A DNA stretch of 64,000 nucleotides from JBPOFY01 sp049889815 (GCA_049889815.1 JBMHCR010000025.1:17977-81976); one strand, 5' to 3'; shown: positions 35,693-44,059, counted from the stretch's first letter. Made by a program: numbers and translations. Notes: generated by a model from the sequence alone, not told the origin.

Positions 35693-35956
35693 ATGGATTT
35701 CGAGTTCGATCCAGGAAAGTCAGCAAAAAACAAGGTAAAACATGGAATTGATTTCGTTGAGGCTCAGGAGTTGTGGCAGGACCCAACAGCTGTCCAACTC
35801 CCCGCCAGAAGCGAAACAGAACCAAGAGAAGCCTTGATCGCTAGTTATTTAGCGAAGCTCTGGACAGCGATCTTCACTCGAAGAAAAGGAAAAATAAGAA
35901 TCACATCATGCAGGAGGGCGCGCAATGGCGAAGAAAGCATCTACAATAACAGCTGA
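35693..35956 (+). CDS. brnT: BrnT-family toxin
   Basis: 87 residues. FEFDPGKSAKNKVKHGIDF at the N-terminus is the BrnT opening, and the C-terminus KIRITSCRRARNGEESIY matches the (R)I(I)SxRRAxxxE(R)xxY core of this RelE-like ribonuclease toxin. The middle is slightly shorter than usual. It overlaps the downstream antitoxin gene by 32 bases, the standard order of BrnT-BrnA type II modules. It is preceded by AT-rich DNA. Confidence 0.85.
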   Translation: MDFEFDPGKSAKNKVKHGIDFVEAQELWQDPTAVQLPARSETEPREALIASYLAKLWTAIFTRRKGKIRITSCRRARNGEESIYNNS

Positions 35957-36188
35957 AGAACTAGACCGTCGATTCGATGACGGAGAAGACATCTCTGAAT
36001 TCCTAGACACGAAGAAAGCAATTCGACCCAATTTGGAGCAACGTCGTGTGAATCTAGACCTTCCTAATTGGATGATTGATACACTCGACTCTGAAGCGAA
36101 GAGAATCGGAGTGACCAGGCAGTCGATTATGAAAGTTTGGATATCTGAAAGAATCAAAGTCGAACAAGGCGAGATAGCCAACACCTAG
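35925..36188 (+). CDS. BrnA-like / CopG-type antitoxin
   Basis: 87 residues. The C-terminal half (RRVNLDLPNWMIDTLDSEA, then a helix IGVTRQSIMKVWISERI) is a ribbon-helix-helix DNA-binding domain; the N-terminal half is charged and probably binds the toxin. Overlap with brnT supports a toxin-antitoxin pair and autorepression, which is typical of the family. The BrnA identity is inferred from the partner. Confidence 0.8.
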   Translation: MAKKASTITAEELDRRFDDGEDISEFLDTKKAIRPNLEQRRVNLDLPNWMIDTLDSEAKRIGVTRQSIMKVWISERIKVEQGEIANT

Positions 36189-36248
36189 GCTTCCGCCTTC
36201 GCCAAGGCTACGACGACAGGGTCCCCAGGTATCGGCTACTCTCATCAT

Positions 36249-36668
36249 TCAAACCCCGCCCAAACTTTCCTCTTCAATGAAGTCCTGCAGGATCAGGGCT
36301 GCGGCGCGTGAGTCGATTTCGCCGCTGCGGCGGTCAGGTTTCTTTTTTTGACCTTTGAGTCCCTGCTCGACCGAGTGACTCGACAGCCGCTCATCGATGC
36401 GATACACGGGCAATTTGAAGCGCTTTTCGATCTCATCGATAAAGACATCCACTTCCTTGGCTTTAAAGCCCACGCTGCCGTCCATGTTCAACGGGTAGCC
36501 ACAGACAATCCGCTGAATGCGGCGTTGCTCAATGGTCTGCTCAATATGCCGGAGGCGCTCTTTCTTCGAGCCTGCCACCGCGGCGGGTAAGGGCATCGCG
36601 ATCCCCACCTCGTCTGCATAGGCGAGCCCGATGCGTTTTTCGCCCCAATCGATTCCGAGTGTGTTCAT
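36249..36668 (-). CDS. ruvX: Holliday junction resolvase-like YqgF protein
   Basis: 139 residues. RNase H-like fold: GIDWGEKRIGLAYADEVG at the N-terminus, CGYPLNMDGSVG in the middle and DERLSSHSVEQ with the catalytic-site acid. Implicated in pre-16S rRNA 5' processing (YqgF) and junction resolution. Convergent with brnA, 60 bases apart. An exceptionally regular heptanucleotide array abuts its ATG on the upstream side. Confidence 0.93.
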   Translation of the reverse strand: MNTLGIDWGEKRIGLAYADEVGIAMPLPAAVAGSKKERLRHIEQTIEQRRIQRIVCGYPLNMDGSVGFKAKEVDVFIDEIEKRFKLPVYRIDERLSSHSVEQGLKGQKKKPDRRSGEIDSRAAALILQDFIEEESLGGV

Positions 36669-36717
36669 TAGTTAGTGGGTAGTGGGTAGTGGGTAGTGGG
36701 TAGTGGGTAGTGGTTGG
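36669..36717 (-). repeat. Perfect heptanucleotide array directly upstream of ruvX
   Basis: On the coding strand: CCAACCA, five exact copies of CTACCCA, then CTAACTA, and then the ATG with no gap. It is the cleanest member of the heptad family in the window. A ribosome-binding site is absent. Confidence 0.95.
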
Positions 36718-36802
36718 TTCTTAAATTTGGAAAGGTAGTCAAGGCGTCTGCTGAATCCAATGGAATTAATTCTACATTCTTTGGCTAGGGTCGGTCTTAT
36801 TT

Positions 36803-36845
36803 GCCGACCTGCTACGCGCGCCAATTTTACCGCGCGACAGTCGGC
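36803..36845. repeat. Palindromic element (copy B)
   Basis: Outer arms GCCGAC (36803-36808) and GTCGGC (36840-36845) enclose inner arms CGCGCG (36815-36820 and 36831-36836) with a 10-base AT-rich loop. The sequence from 36831 to about 36850 matches, inverted, the left arm region of the element at 23041-23060. A second small hairpin GGCTC/GAGCC lies at 36843-36855. Confidence 0.65.
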
Positions 36846-36868
36846 TCGGCGAGCCAACTCCCCCCTCT

Positions 36869-36891
36869 AGCGACCTGCCCTGCGCAGCTCG
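36869..36891 (+). repeat. 23-base dispersed repeat, copy 1
   Basis: Begins AGCGACCTGCC and matches 39239-39261 at 20 of 23 positions, the three differences all C-to-T. Both copies are intergenic. Confidence 0.65.
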
Positions 36892-36960
36892 TAGAGCTGC
36901 AAAAGAAAGCGGTCGTAGAAAAATGCTTCTCGATATGAAAACTACGCCAAAACCTGAAAA

Positions 36961-38052
36961 CTAGGTCAGTCGCTTCAATGTTTCTTTAACACCCAAGGTC
37001 TGCACGATCTTCTTGATCTCCTGTGCTTTGTCTTTGTGGCAGACTAAGGTGGCGTCTTCGGTTTTGACGACGATCAGATCTTCCACGCCCAGCAAGGCGA
37101 TCAGGTGGTCTTCATCGCGGGAAAATACGATATTGTTGTTCGAAGCTTCAATCTCGGTGAGTCCTCGTGCGACATTGCCGTTATCATCTGCTGGATAGTG
37201 ACGCTCCACTGCAGGCCAGTCGCCGACATCGTCCCAATCGAAGCCTGACTCAACCATCACGACGTTGCTTGCTTTTTCGATGATCGCATAATCGACTGAG
37301 ATCTTTTCCAAATTTGGGTAGTGCTCGGCGAGCAGAGGATCAATCCTCTCGCCCGCTGCGAGTCCTTGATCGATCGCTTGCAGGGCCGACCACAGAGACG
37401 GCGTGCTCTTTTCAAGTTCGGCGACAATGGAACCAACCGACCATACGAACATACCCGCATTCCAAAAATAATCACCCGAATCGAGATAGCTTTGCGCAGT
37501 TTCCAGATTCGGCTTCTCGACAAAGCGTTGCACATTATAGACCGTGCGCTCGGCATAGTCACCCAGCACATCTCCCTGCTGAATATAGCCATAACCTGTT
37601 GCCGGAAAACTCGCAGTGATACCGATCGTCGCCAGCACCCTGTTTGCCTCAGCAGCAGCGAAAGCGGATTCCAGAGTCGAACGCAGACCCGCGTCATCGT
37701 GAATGACCGCATCTGCTGGCAGCATCGCAAAAGTCGCGTTTGGATTTTCACGGCGCACCAGCACGGTCGCGAGTCCGACCGCGGCAGCGGTATCGCGCCC
37801 CATCGGCTCACCGATCACCTTGGCGGGGTCCAGCTCCGGACACACCTCCAGCACCGCATCGCGCTGCTCGGCGTTGGTGATCACAAATACATTTTCCGGC
37901 TCCACCAGACCCTTGAGGCGGTCAACGGTCTGCGTGAGCATTGCCTTCTCGCCAACGATCGGCAGCAATTGCTTCGGACGAGCTAAGCGACTCTCCGGCC
38001 AAAAACGTTCTCCACGGCCCCCGGCCATAATTACAATAAAGCGATCTGTCAT
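36961..38052 (-). CDS. manC: Mannose-1-phosphate guanylyltransferase
   Basis: 363 residues from the ATG at 38052 (MTDRFIVIMAGGRGERFWP). It makes GDP-mannose for surface polysaccharide. Evidence: the nucleotidyl-binding MAGGRGERFWPESR, LARPKQLLPI, PADAVIHDD and FVEKPNLETA. The frame stays open upstream to 38298 into the region of the divergent gene, but that leader is not conserved. The companion isomerase domain of two-domain ManC proteins is absent. A 97-base gap separates it from the divergent inositol-phosphatase-like gene. Confidence 0.93.
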   Translation of the reverse strand: MTDRFIVIMAGGRGERFWPESRLARPKQLLPIVGEKAMLTQTVDRLKGLVEPENVFVITNAEQRDAVLEVCPELDPAKVIGEPMGRDTAAAVGLATVLVRRENPNATFAMLPADAVIHDDAGLRSTLESAFAAAEANRVLATIGITASFPATGYGYIQQGDVLGDYAERTVYNVQRFVEKPNLETAQSYLDSGDYFWNAGMFVWSVGSIVAELEKSTPSLWSALQAIDQGLAAGERIDPLLAEHYPNLEKISVDYAIIEKASNVVMVESGFDWDDVGDWPAVERHYPADDNGNVARGLTEIEASNNNIVFSRDEDHLIALLGVEDLIVVKTEDATLVCHKDKAQEIKKIVQTLGVKETLKRLT

Positions 38053-38128
38053 ATCGCGAGATTTAAGCGATTGCCGATTGAGGCAAGGAATAAGCTTTGA
38101 AGCGCTGTTACGTTTGCCTTTCAAAAAA

Positions 38129-38149
38129 CAATCCACCACTCTGCCTTCC
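38129..38149 (+). repeat. Short heptad-like stretch before the IMPase-like gene
   Basis: CAATCCA, CCACTCT and GCCTTCC abut the ATG at 38150. Only three degenerate units, so this may be chance. Confidence 0.3.
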
Positions 38150-39163
38150 ATGTTACTGAATCGAGCGGAAGCTGAGCTGACGAGAACGCTAATTTGTAAA
38201 CTACAAATCGAAGTTCTCAAAGCCATCCTCGCGACGCGCTCAAGGATGCAACCGGGTGCACTGAGCGCTATATCCGAAGTGACGGCAGCCGATACCATCT
38301 ATGCAATCGATCGTGTCGCAGAGGAAGCCATCGAAAAGTGGTTCGAACAAAACTGGAACTCGGATTGGCCGATAGAAATCATCAGCGAAGGTCTCGAAAG
38401 ACCCGCACTCACTTTTCCCCGCGACACTCCGATTGTAGAAACTAAACTAAAATGTATCATCGATCCGATCGATGGCACGCGCGAGATCATGTATGACAAA
38501 CGCTCTGCCTGGATTCTGATGGGCGTGGCTCCGCAGCGCGGCAGTGCCAACACGCTCGCCGATATTCAAGTCGCGGTGATGACAGAAATCCCGACCACAC
38601 GGCAGTGGCGTGCGGATCAAGTGAGCGCGATCAAAGGCAATGGTATCCACGCTGTGGGTTTCGATGTGCGCAACCAGTTTGCGGCGTCTCCGGTCACTCT
38701 GCGCCCCAGTCAAGCAGCTCAAGTAAATCATGCTTTCGGCACCGTCGTCCGTTTTTTCCCATCTGGCTCGGTGCTGCTCAGCGAGGTAGAGGACACCCTC
38801 TGGGAACGCCTCTACGGCACACCCGAAACGCCCTCTCCGATCGTATTCAATGATCAATACATTTCCACTGGCGGACAATTCTACGAGATCCTCGCTGGAC
38901 GGGACCGCTTCATCGCCGACGTTCGACCCGATGCATTTAACAAACTGAAACTCTCCAGCAACAATCTATGCGCACACCCCTACGATGTCGCCACTGCCTT
39001 GATACTTAGTGAAGCCGGTTGTGTCGTCGAAAAGCCGAACGGCGAACCGCTCGACTATCCACTCGATTGCACGACACCGGTTAGTTGGGTGGCATATGCC
39101 AACAAGAGGCTGGCGGATGCGATTCGACCGGCACTTCAGGCAGTGATGGCTGAGTTGCTGTAA
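38150..39163 (+). CDS. Inositol monophosphatase-family protein
   Basis: 337 residues from ATG 38150 (MLLNRAEAEL); the frame is open upstream across manC antisense, rejected as coding. Metal-binding motif IIDPIDGTREIMYDKRSAW (residues about 103-121) and a weak distal motif near YPLDCTTPVSW. Likely a Mg2+-dependent sugar or inositol phosphatase; it could serve bisphosphate removal in nucleotide or sulfur metabolism. Start abuts a short C-rich stretch. Divergent from manC. Confidence 0.82.
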   Translation: MLLNRAEAELTRTLICKLQIEVLKAILATRSRMQPGALSAISEVTAADTIYAIDRVAEEAIEKWFEQNWNSDWPIEIISEGLERPALTFPRDTPIVETKLKCIIDPIDGTREIMYDKRSAWILMGVAPQRGSANTLADIQVAVMTEIPTTRQWRADQVSAIKGNGIHAVGFDVRNQFAASPVTLRPSQAAQVNHAFGTVVRFFPSGSVLLSEVEDTLWERLYGTPETPSPIVFNDQYISTGGQFYEILAGRDRFIADVRPDAFNKLKLSSNNLCAHPYDVATALILSEAGCVVEKPNGEPLDYPLDCTTPVSWVAYANKRLADAIRPALQAVMAELL

Positions 39164-39176
39164 GGTAACGGGAACC

Positions 39177-39231
39177 GCAGAGGACGCGAAGAACGCAGAG
39201 TAACTTTTGGAATCACCTCCGCGTCCTCTGC
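39177..39231. repeat. Inverted repeat between convergent genes
   Basis: Perfect 12-bp arms GCAGAGGACGCG (39177-39188) and CGCGTCCTCTGC (39220-39231), 31 bases apart, between the stop of the phosphatase-like gene and the stop of galK. No T-run follows on either strand, so it is more likely a mobile-type or bidirectional hairpin element than a simple terminator. Confidence 0.8.
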
Positions 39232-39238
39232 ATTCTCA

Positions 39239-39261
39239 AGCGACCTGCCTTGCGTAGTTCG
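39239..39261 (+). repeat. 23-base dispersed repeat, copy 2
   Basis: Matches 36869-36891 at 20 of 23 positions. It lies 7 bases after the 39177-39231 inverted repeat. Confidence 0.65.
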
Positions 39262-39314
39262 AAGAACAAAGAAGGGAGCACGCGGTTAATTCAACCAGAC
39301 AATCTGGCAGTCTC

Positions 39315-40466
39315 CTACAGCACCCGCGCACCCTGGCCAGCCTGCGTGTGGAGGATCGTCGCAGCGAGTCCGCAACGCTCTTGATAAGCTGCAGCAACTT
39401 CCTCAGCCTGTGTTTGGCTAAATTCAGAACCGGTGAAGGCCATCACTGCACCACCGAAGCCGCCGCCGGTTAAACGTGCCCCGTACATGTTTGGCTGCTG
39501 CATGAGTAGCTCGGCAAGCACATCGAGTTGCTCGACGCTGTTTTCGAAATTTACACGGGAGCTTTCGTGGGATGCATTGATCGCATCGCCAACGGCGTCT
39601 AGATCACCGGCAGCCAGAGCGGCCTCAACTGCGCGCACGCGATCATTTTCGCCGACGATGTGACACGCGCGGCGGTAGAGCAAATCGCCGAGTGCATCCT
39701 TAGATGCGTCGAGCTGCTCCTGATTTATCTCAGAGAGTGTTTTCGCTTCCGGATAGCGCTTCTGCAGGACTGCCAATGCATCGTGACACTCCTTGTGGCG
39801 GTCTGCGTATGCGGAATCGACCAGCGCGTGTTTCTTGTTGGAGTTAAATATCCAGAAGTGCGTATTGGCTGGCATCTTCGTGGTGCCGAATACCTCAGTC
39901 GCGCAATCGATACGGACCAGCGAGTCGGCTTCCCCGAATGCGGAAACTCCTTGGTCAAGGATACCGCAAGGCATCCCAACAAAATCGTTTTCTGCTTTGC
40001 GCCCAATACGCGCAAGGTCGACCTTGCTCATCTCGTGGCCGTAGATGGCGCCGAGCGCGAGTGCTGTTGCCAACTCAAAGGCGGCGCTGCTGCTCATTCC
40101 AGCACCAGCAGGCAAGGTCGTGGTCACCGCAAGATTATAACCGGATGGCATCTCAACACCCAAGTCGCTCATGATCTTTGTCACCCCGAGCGGATAATTC
40201 GTCCAAGAAGCACGACCAGATTGGTTTACCAAGGAATCCAAAGAGAGCTCCACGCGACTGGCGCCGTCGCTGGTGATATGAATCGCGCGATCCTCGCGGC
40301 GAGCGATGCACGCAGTGATGCCCTCGCTGACTGCCGCGCCCATCACAAGGCCGCCGTTGTAGTCCGTGTGGTTTCCAATAAACTCGATGCGTCCCGGAGC
40401 AAAGGTTGTGTGCTCCGGAGCGACGTTAAAGGTCTCGTTGAAAAATTGCTGTGTTTTTTCGGACAT
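39315..40466 (-). CDS. galK: Galactokinase
   Basis: 383 residues. Phosphorylates galactose to galactose-1-phosphate (GHMP kinase). Substrate motif APGRIEFIGNHTDYNGG, ATP-binding LPAGAGMSSSAAFELA, and the C-terminal GARLTGGGFGGAVMAF identify it, including the GHMP Gly-rich loop. No galT, galE or transporter is adjacent. The glnS gene ends 34 bases upstream on the same strand. Confidence 0.94.
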   Translation of the reverse strand: MSEKTQQFFNETFNVAPEHTTFAPGRIEFIGNHTDYNGGLVMGAAVSEGITACIARREDRAIHITSDGASRVELSLDSLVNQSGRASWTNYPLGVTKIMSDLGVEMPSGYNLAVTTTLPAGAGMSSSAAFELATALALGAIYGHEMSKVDLARIGRKAENDFVGMPCGILDQGVSAFGEADSLVRIDCATEVFGTTKMPANTHFWIFNSNKKHALVDSAYADRHKECHDALAVLQKRYPEAKTLSEINQEQLDASKDALGDLLYRRACHIVGENDRVRAVEAALAAGDLDAVGDAINASHESSRVNFENSVEQLDVLAELLMQQPNMYGARLTGGGFGGAVMAFTGSEFSQTQAEEVAAAYQERCGLAATILHTQAGQGARVL

Positions 40467-40500
40467 GGGAATCAGGATCTAGGGCATCGGTCGTCCACCA

Positions 40501-42168
40501 TTAAGACTTTGCTTTTGCCCAGGAATCCCTAAGCGCAACCGTACGGTTAAATACTAAGCTGTCGGATTTTGAAAAAAGAAGATCGGGACAGAAATAGCCG
40601 ATGCGTTCGAACTGGCAGGCTTCACCGACTGGCAAGTCTGCAAGGCTCGGTTCGCAATATGCGGTGACTTCGGAAACGGAGTCTGGATTCACGAACTCGA
40701 GGAATTCCTTCTCCTTGTCCGCTTCGGGCTTCTCGAGCGAAAACAGCCGATCAAACATGAGCACCCGAGCCTGCACGGCGTGATCGCGGCTCACCCAGTG
40801 GATGACACCTTTTACCTTACGGTCTTCGGGGTTTTTGTTGAGCGTGTCTTTGTCGACACTGCAAAGAAGCTTGGTCGGGTTGCCAGCGGCATCCTTGATC
40901 ACTTCATCACATTTAATGATGTAGCCACCGCGCAGGCGGACTTCACCGCCGAGCTTGAGACGAAAAAATTTCTTATTCGCGACCTCCTTAAAATCGTCCT
41001 GCTCAATCAGGATATGCTTACTGAAGGGAATGGAACGTGTGCCGGCAGCTTCGTCTTCGGGATTGTTGATCCCTTCAAGTTGCTGCACTTCGGCTGCGTC
41101 CCAGTTGGTTAGCTCGATCTCAAGCGGGTCCAACACCGCCATACGGCGCGCCGCCACTTTATTAAGCTCCTGACGCACTGCGTGCTCCAGCAAGGCGATG
41201 TCACTCGTCGAGGGCGTCTTGGTAATACCGACCGTCGCACAGAAATTGCGAATCGCTGCCGCCGGATAACCGCGGCGACGCATGCCCGAAAGTGTCGGCA
41301 TGCGCGGATCGTCCCAACCCGTCACATGGCCGCCTTCAACCAAGGCGCGCAGTTTACGCTTACTCACGACCGTGTAGGTCATATTCAACCGCGCGAACTC
41401 AGTTTGCTTGGACGGAAAGATGCCGAGCTTCTCGATAAACCAATCGTAGAGCGGACGATGGTCCTCGAACTCCAACGAGCAGAGCGAATGAGTCACCTCC
41501 TCCAACGAGTCGCTTTGCCCATGAGTAAAGTCGTAGCTTGGATAAATGCACCAAGCGTCACCGACGCGGTGGTGGTGGATGCGCTTGATGCGATACATCA
41601 CCGGGTCGCGCATGTTCATATTTGGGTGTGCCATGTCGATCTTGGCGCGCAGCACCTTGGCGCCGTCTTCAAACTCACCGGCACGCATACGCTTGAACAA
41701 ATCTACGCTCTCCTCGACTGGACGGTCGCGATAAGGACTCGGCTTACCCGGCTCCGTGATCGAACCACGGTATTCGCGCATTTCGTCGAATGACAGCTCG
41801 TCGACATAGGCGTCGCCCGACTCGATTAACCGAATCGCCCATGCAAACAGTTGTTCAAAGTAATCACTCGCGTAGCAGATCTTCTCCCAGTCGTAACCGA
41901 GCCATTTGATATCCTGCTGAATTGCCTGCACGAATTCGTCGCTCTCCTTCTCGGGATTGGTATCGTCAAAACGTAGGTTGCACTTGCCGCCAAACTCTTT
42001 GGCGATCTCGAAATTCAAGCAGATCGCCTTGGCATGACCAATCTGCAGATAGCCATTTGGCTCTGGGGGAAACCGTGTCTGCACGCGCCCATCATGTTTG
42101 CCAGCAGCCACATCGGCTGCCACCATTTGGCGGATAAAATCGGTCGGCGTATCGGAAGCGTCTGGCAT
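40501..42168 (-). CDS. glnS: Glutaminyl-tRNA synthetase
   Basis: 555 residues from ATG 42168 (MPDASDTPTDFIRQ); a longer frame begins at 42198. The class I signature TRFPPEPNGYLQIGHAKA, the second motif VVSKRKLRAL (KMSKS equivalent), RFDDTNPEKE and SYDFTHGQSDSLEEVTHSLC are characteristic of GlnRS rather than GluRS. Its presence suggests that direct Gln-tRNA charging is used. Length is near the 554 of E. coli. Confidence 0.95.
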   Translation of the reverse strand: MPDASDTPTDFIRQMVAADVAAGKHDGRVQTRFPPEPNGYLQIGHAKAICLNFEIAKEFGGKCNLRFDDTNPEKESDEFVQAIQQDIKWLGYDWEKICYASDYFEQLFAWAIRLIESGDAYVDELSFDEMREYRGSITEPGKPSPYRDRPVEESVDLFKRMRAGEFEDGAKVLRAKIDMAHPNMNMRDPVMYRIKRIHHHRVGDAWCIYPSYDFTHGQSDSLEEVTHSLCSLEFEDHRPLYDWFIEKLGIFPSKQTEFARLNMTYTVVSKRKLRALVEGGHVTGWDDPRMPTLSGMRRRGYPAAAIRNFCATVGITKTPSTSDIALLEHAVRQELNKVAARRMAVLDPLEIELTNWDAAEVQQLEGINNPEDEAAGTRSIPFSKHILIEQDDFKEVANKKFFRLKLGGEVRLRGGYIIKCDEVIKDAAGNPTKLLCSVDKDTLNKNPEDRKVKGVIHWVSRDHAVQARVLMFDRLFSLEKPEADKEKEFLEFVNPDSVSEVTAYCEPSLADLPVGEACQFERIGYFCPDLLFSKSDSLVFNRTVALRDSWAKAKS

Positions 42169-42519
42169 AAGCCGCAAAGCAAAACGGAGGCCCCCCATCT
42201 GCGCCAGTCAAAAAGTGAGTCAATTACAGGCCTTCTGAATGTGTATTTTCGCCAGATCTCGGACGGTATCGACGATCTCCAAACCGCCATCGGCCTGTGC
42301 CACAATCACGCTGCCGTCGAGCAGGAGCTGCAGCCAGTTCGCCAGCTTTTCAGGCTCATTGCCCACCAAAAAAATCAACCGCTAATTCGGCAATAAATGC
42401 CCACATCTTGCGCTTTAATAAAGCTGGCATGCTACGACGAAAATTTGGAATCCAGCGGGATGCAGTTCAGCATTCACATTATACGTGCAAGATCGGAAAA
42501 ATTTTCCTAGCATATCTCT
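42169..42519. other. Intergenic region with one questionable short ORF
   Basis: 351 bases between divergent glnS and the ACT gene. A GTG-started frame at 42241-42396 (51 residues, VYFRQISDGIDDLQTAIG...) has protein-like composition, but no ribosome site and no recognised family. Otherwise no strong feature. Confidence 0.5.
42241..42396 (+). CDS. Small ORF of uncertain reality
   Basis: 51 residues beginning with GTG. The sequence has mixed hydrophobic and charged residues with a helix-like pattern, including NHAAVEQELQPVRQLFRLIA, and no cysteine-rich or transmembrane feature. It may also be the remnant of a longer gene. Listed only because its amino acid composition is protein-like; there is no independent support. 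Confidence 0.2.
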   Translation: MYFRQISDGIDDLQTAIGLCHNHAAVEQELQPVRQLFRLIAHQKNQPLIRQ

Positions 42520-42981
42520 ATGCAAGCAAAAGTCATGCGTAACCCGGGTGCCTTTGAACCCGTCATACAGTTTTCGATTCATGCCGATAATAAAGTCGGT
42601 CGGCTCAATGAGATCATCGGCCTTCTCGCGGTCCATGAGGTTCACATCATGGCGATTTCCATTCTGGACACGACGGACAGCTCGATCATCCGAGTCATTG
42701 TGGACTACCCTGCCGAAGCGCAAAAACTCTTGATAGAGCATCAATTCTCCTACGTGCAGAGCGAATTGATTGCTGTCGAGCTCACCGACGAATCGGAAGT
42801 ACGCACAGTTACAACCGCGCTGGAGCAGGCAGAAATCAATATCCACTACATTTATCCCTTCCTGGTACGACCCAATGGGCGTTACGCGCTCGCCATCAGC
42901 CTCGAAGACAACGAACTCGCAAGCGACACGCTAAAGTGCCACCAACTTCGGATTATCGGGCAAGACGATATTGCCCGCTAA
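42520..42981 (+). CDS. Tandem ACT-domain protein
   Basis: 153 residues in two repeats, each with the ACT beta-alpha-beta pattern: first QFSIHADNKVGRLNEIIGLL near residues 17-36 and HIMAISILDTTDSSIIRVIVD, then a second, more diverged unit. ACT domains bind amino acids and regulate biosynthetic enzymes. No catalytic domain is attached, so it could be a stand-alone sensor. It sits 350 bases after divergent glnS. The partner enzyme is unknown. Confidence 0.78.
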   Translation: MQAKVMRNPGAFEPVIQFSIHADNKVGRLNEIIGLLAVHEVHIMAISILDTTDSSIIRVIVDYPAEAQKLLIEHQFSYVQSELIAVELTDESEVRTVTTALEQAEINIHYIYPFLVRPNGRYALAISLEDNELASDTLKCHQLRIIGQDDIAR

Positions 42982-43209
42982 ATAAAGGCTTAGCCGAAAG
43001 GTAAAAAATTGACCTTGTCCGCAGTGAGTCTGCCTAGAGGCACGCGATTTGAATCATCCGCCAGACTATACCCCTAAAGCGTTCGCGCCTACAGACTAAC
43101 GATCGATCGGCAGTGCGGCCCGGTCTTAGCAGACGATTTGCCACCACTGAAGGTTGACGCCTAGGCGATCTGGCTCAATAGATAGGAGGTCCCCTCACAC
43201 GAACTTTCT

Positions 43210-44004
43210 ATGAACAATTACTTGGATCTACTTCGCACCGTCCTCGAGACCGGCACTTATCGCGACGACCGCACTGGCACCGGCACTTATTCTATTTTTG
43301 GCGCTCAAGCACGCTTCTCTATTTCCCCTGACTTTCCGCTTCTCACCACCAAGAAACTTCACCTTCGCTCCATCATCCACGAGCTGCTCTGGTTTATCCA
43401 AGGCAATACCAACATCAGCTACCTAAAAGAAAACAAGGTCCGCATATGGGATGAGTGGGCTGATGGAGATGGCAATTTGGGCCGCGTCTACGGCGCGCAA
43501 TGGCGGGACTGGGCTGCACCCGATGGCGAACGCGTCGACCAGCTCGCAGAGGTCATTGACTCCTTGAAAAACAACCCGGACAGCCGGCGCCACATCGTCT
43601 GTGCTTGGAATCCCGGAGAGATCAAGCACATGGCGCTTCCCCCCTGCCACGCGCTATTTCAATTCTATGTGGCAAACGGCGAACTCAGTTGCCAACTCTA
43701 CCAACGCAGTGCCGACATTTTCCTCGGCGTGCCGTTCAACATCGCGTCCTACGCACTGCTCACGATGATGATCGCCCAGGTCTGTGACCTTAAACCGAAA
43801 GCGTTTGTGCATACCTTCGGCGACTTGCACTTGTATGCAAACCATGTGGATCAAGCGAAAGAGCAACTCAGCCGTGAACCCCGCGCGCTACCACAAATGA
43901 AGATCAACCCTGCGGTTAAAGACATCAACGACTTCAAATACGAAGACTTCGAACTCGTAAACTACGAACCACACCCGACCATCAAAGCACCGATTGCGGT
44001 CTAG
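43210..44004 (+). CDS. thyA: Thymidylate synthase
   Basis: 264 residues, as in E. coli. Catalytic Cys146 in LPPCHALFQFYV, folate region NNPDSRRHIVCAWNP, QRSADIFLGVPFNIASYALL and the C-terminal IKAPIAV. It produces dTMP and dihydrofolate, which the folA product 55 bases downstream recycles. An AGGAGGT at 43184-43190 is 19 bases before the ATG, too far to act in the usual way. Confidence 0.97.
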   Translation: MNNYLDLLRTVLETGTYRDDRTGTGTYSIFGAQARFSISPDFPLLTTKKLHLRSIIHELLWFIQGNTNISYLKENKVRIWDEWADGDGNLGRVYGAQWRDWAAPDGERVDQLAEVIDSLKNNPDSRRHIVCAWNPGEIKHMALPPCHALFQFYVANGELSCQLYQRSADIFLGVPFNIASYALLTMMIAQVCDLKPKAFVHTFGDLHLYANHVDQAKEQLSREPRALPQMKINPAVKDINDFKYEDFELVNYEPHPTIKAPIAV

Positions 44005-44024
44005 TGACCATGGGAGTGAAAGCC

Positions 44025-44059
44025 TTGCATCTCATATCACGTATCCCGCATCCCGTAAC
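44025..44059 (+). repeat. Heptanucleotide array directly upstream of folA
   Basis: Five units in register (TTGCATC, TCATATC, ACGTATC, CCGCATC, CCGTAAC) abut the ATG. More degenerate than the ruvX array but with period 7 throughout and sharing the ATC/ATCC core. Confidence 0.6.

Larger units (their letters stand above)
36718..36960. other. Intergenic DNA with palindromes and repeat copies
   Basis: This gap between ruvX and manC has no credible gene. It holds a nested palindrome (36803-36845), a GGCTC/GAGCC hairpin (36843-36855) and one copy of a 23-base repeat (36869-36891). Confidence 0.6.

Noticed and set aside
37703..38149. N-terminal extension of the IMPase-like gene across manC
   Set aside because: It runs antisense through the manC coding region; the ATG at 38150 gives the natural N-terminus.
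38053..38298. N-terminal extension of manC of 82 residues
   Set aside because: It would overlap the start of the divergent phosphatase-like gene and lacks similarity to the enzyme, whose nucleotide motif starts right after 38052.
39660..40532. Long plus-strand open frame (about 290 residues) antisense to galK
   Set aside because: It mirrors galK codon structure, has no recognisable domain, and galK on the minus strand is unambiguous.
41182..41793. About 200-residue plus-strand frame antisense to glnS
   Set aside because: Shadow of glnS; no family-like motif.
43184..43190. AGGAGGT as a ribosome-binding site of thyA
   Set aside because: It is 19 bases before the ATG, beyond the usual spacing, and there is no in-frame start nearer to it.
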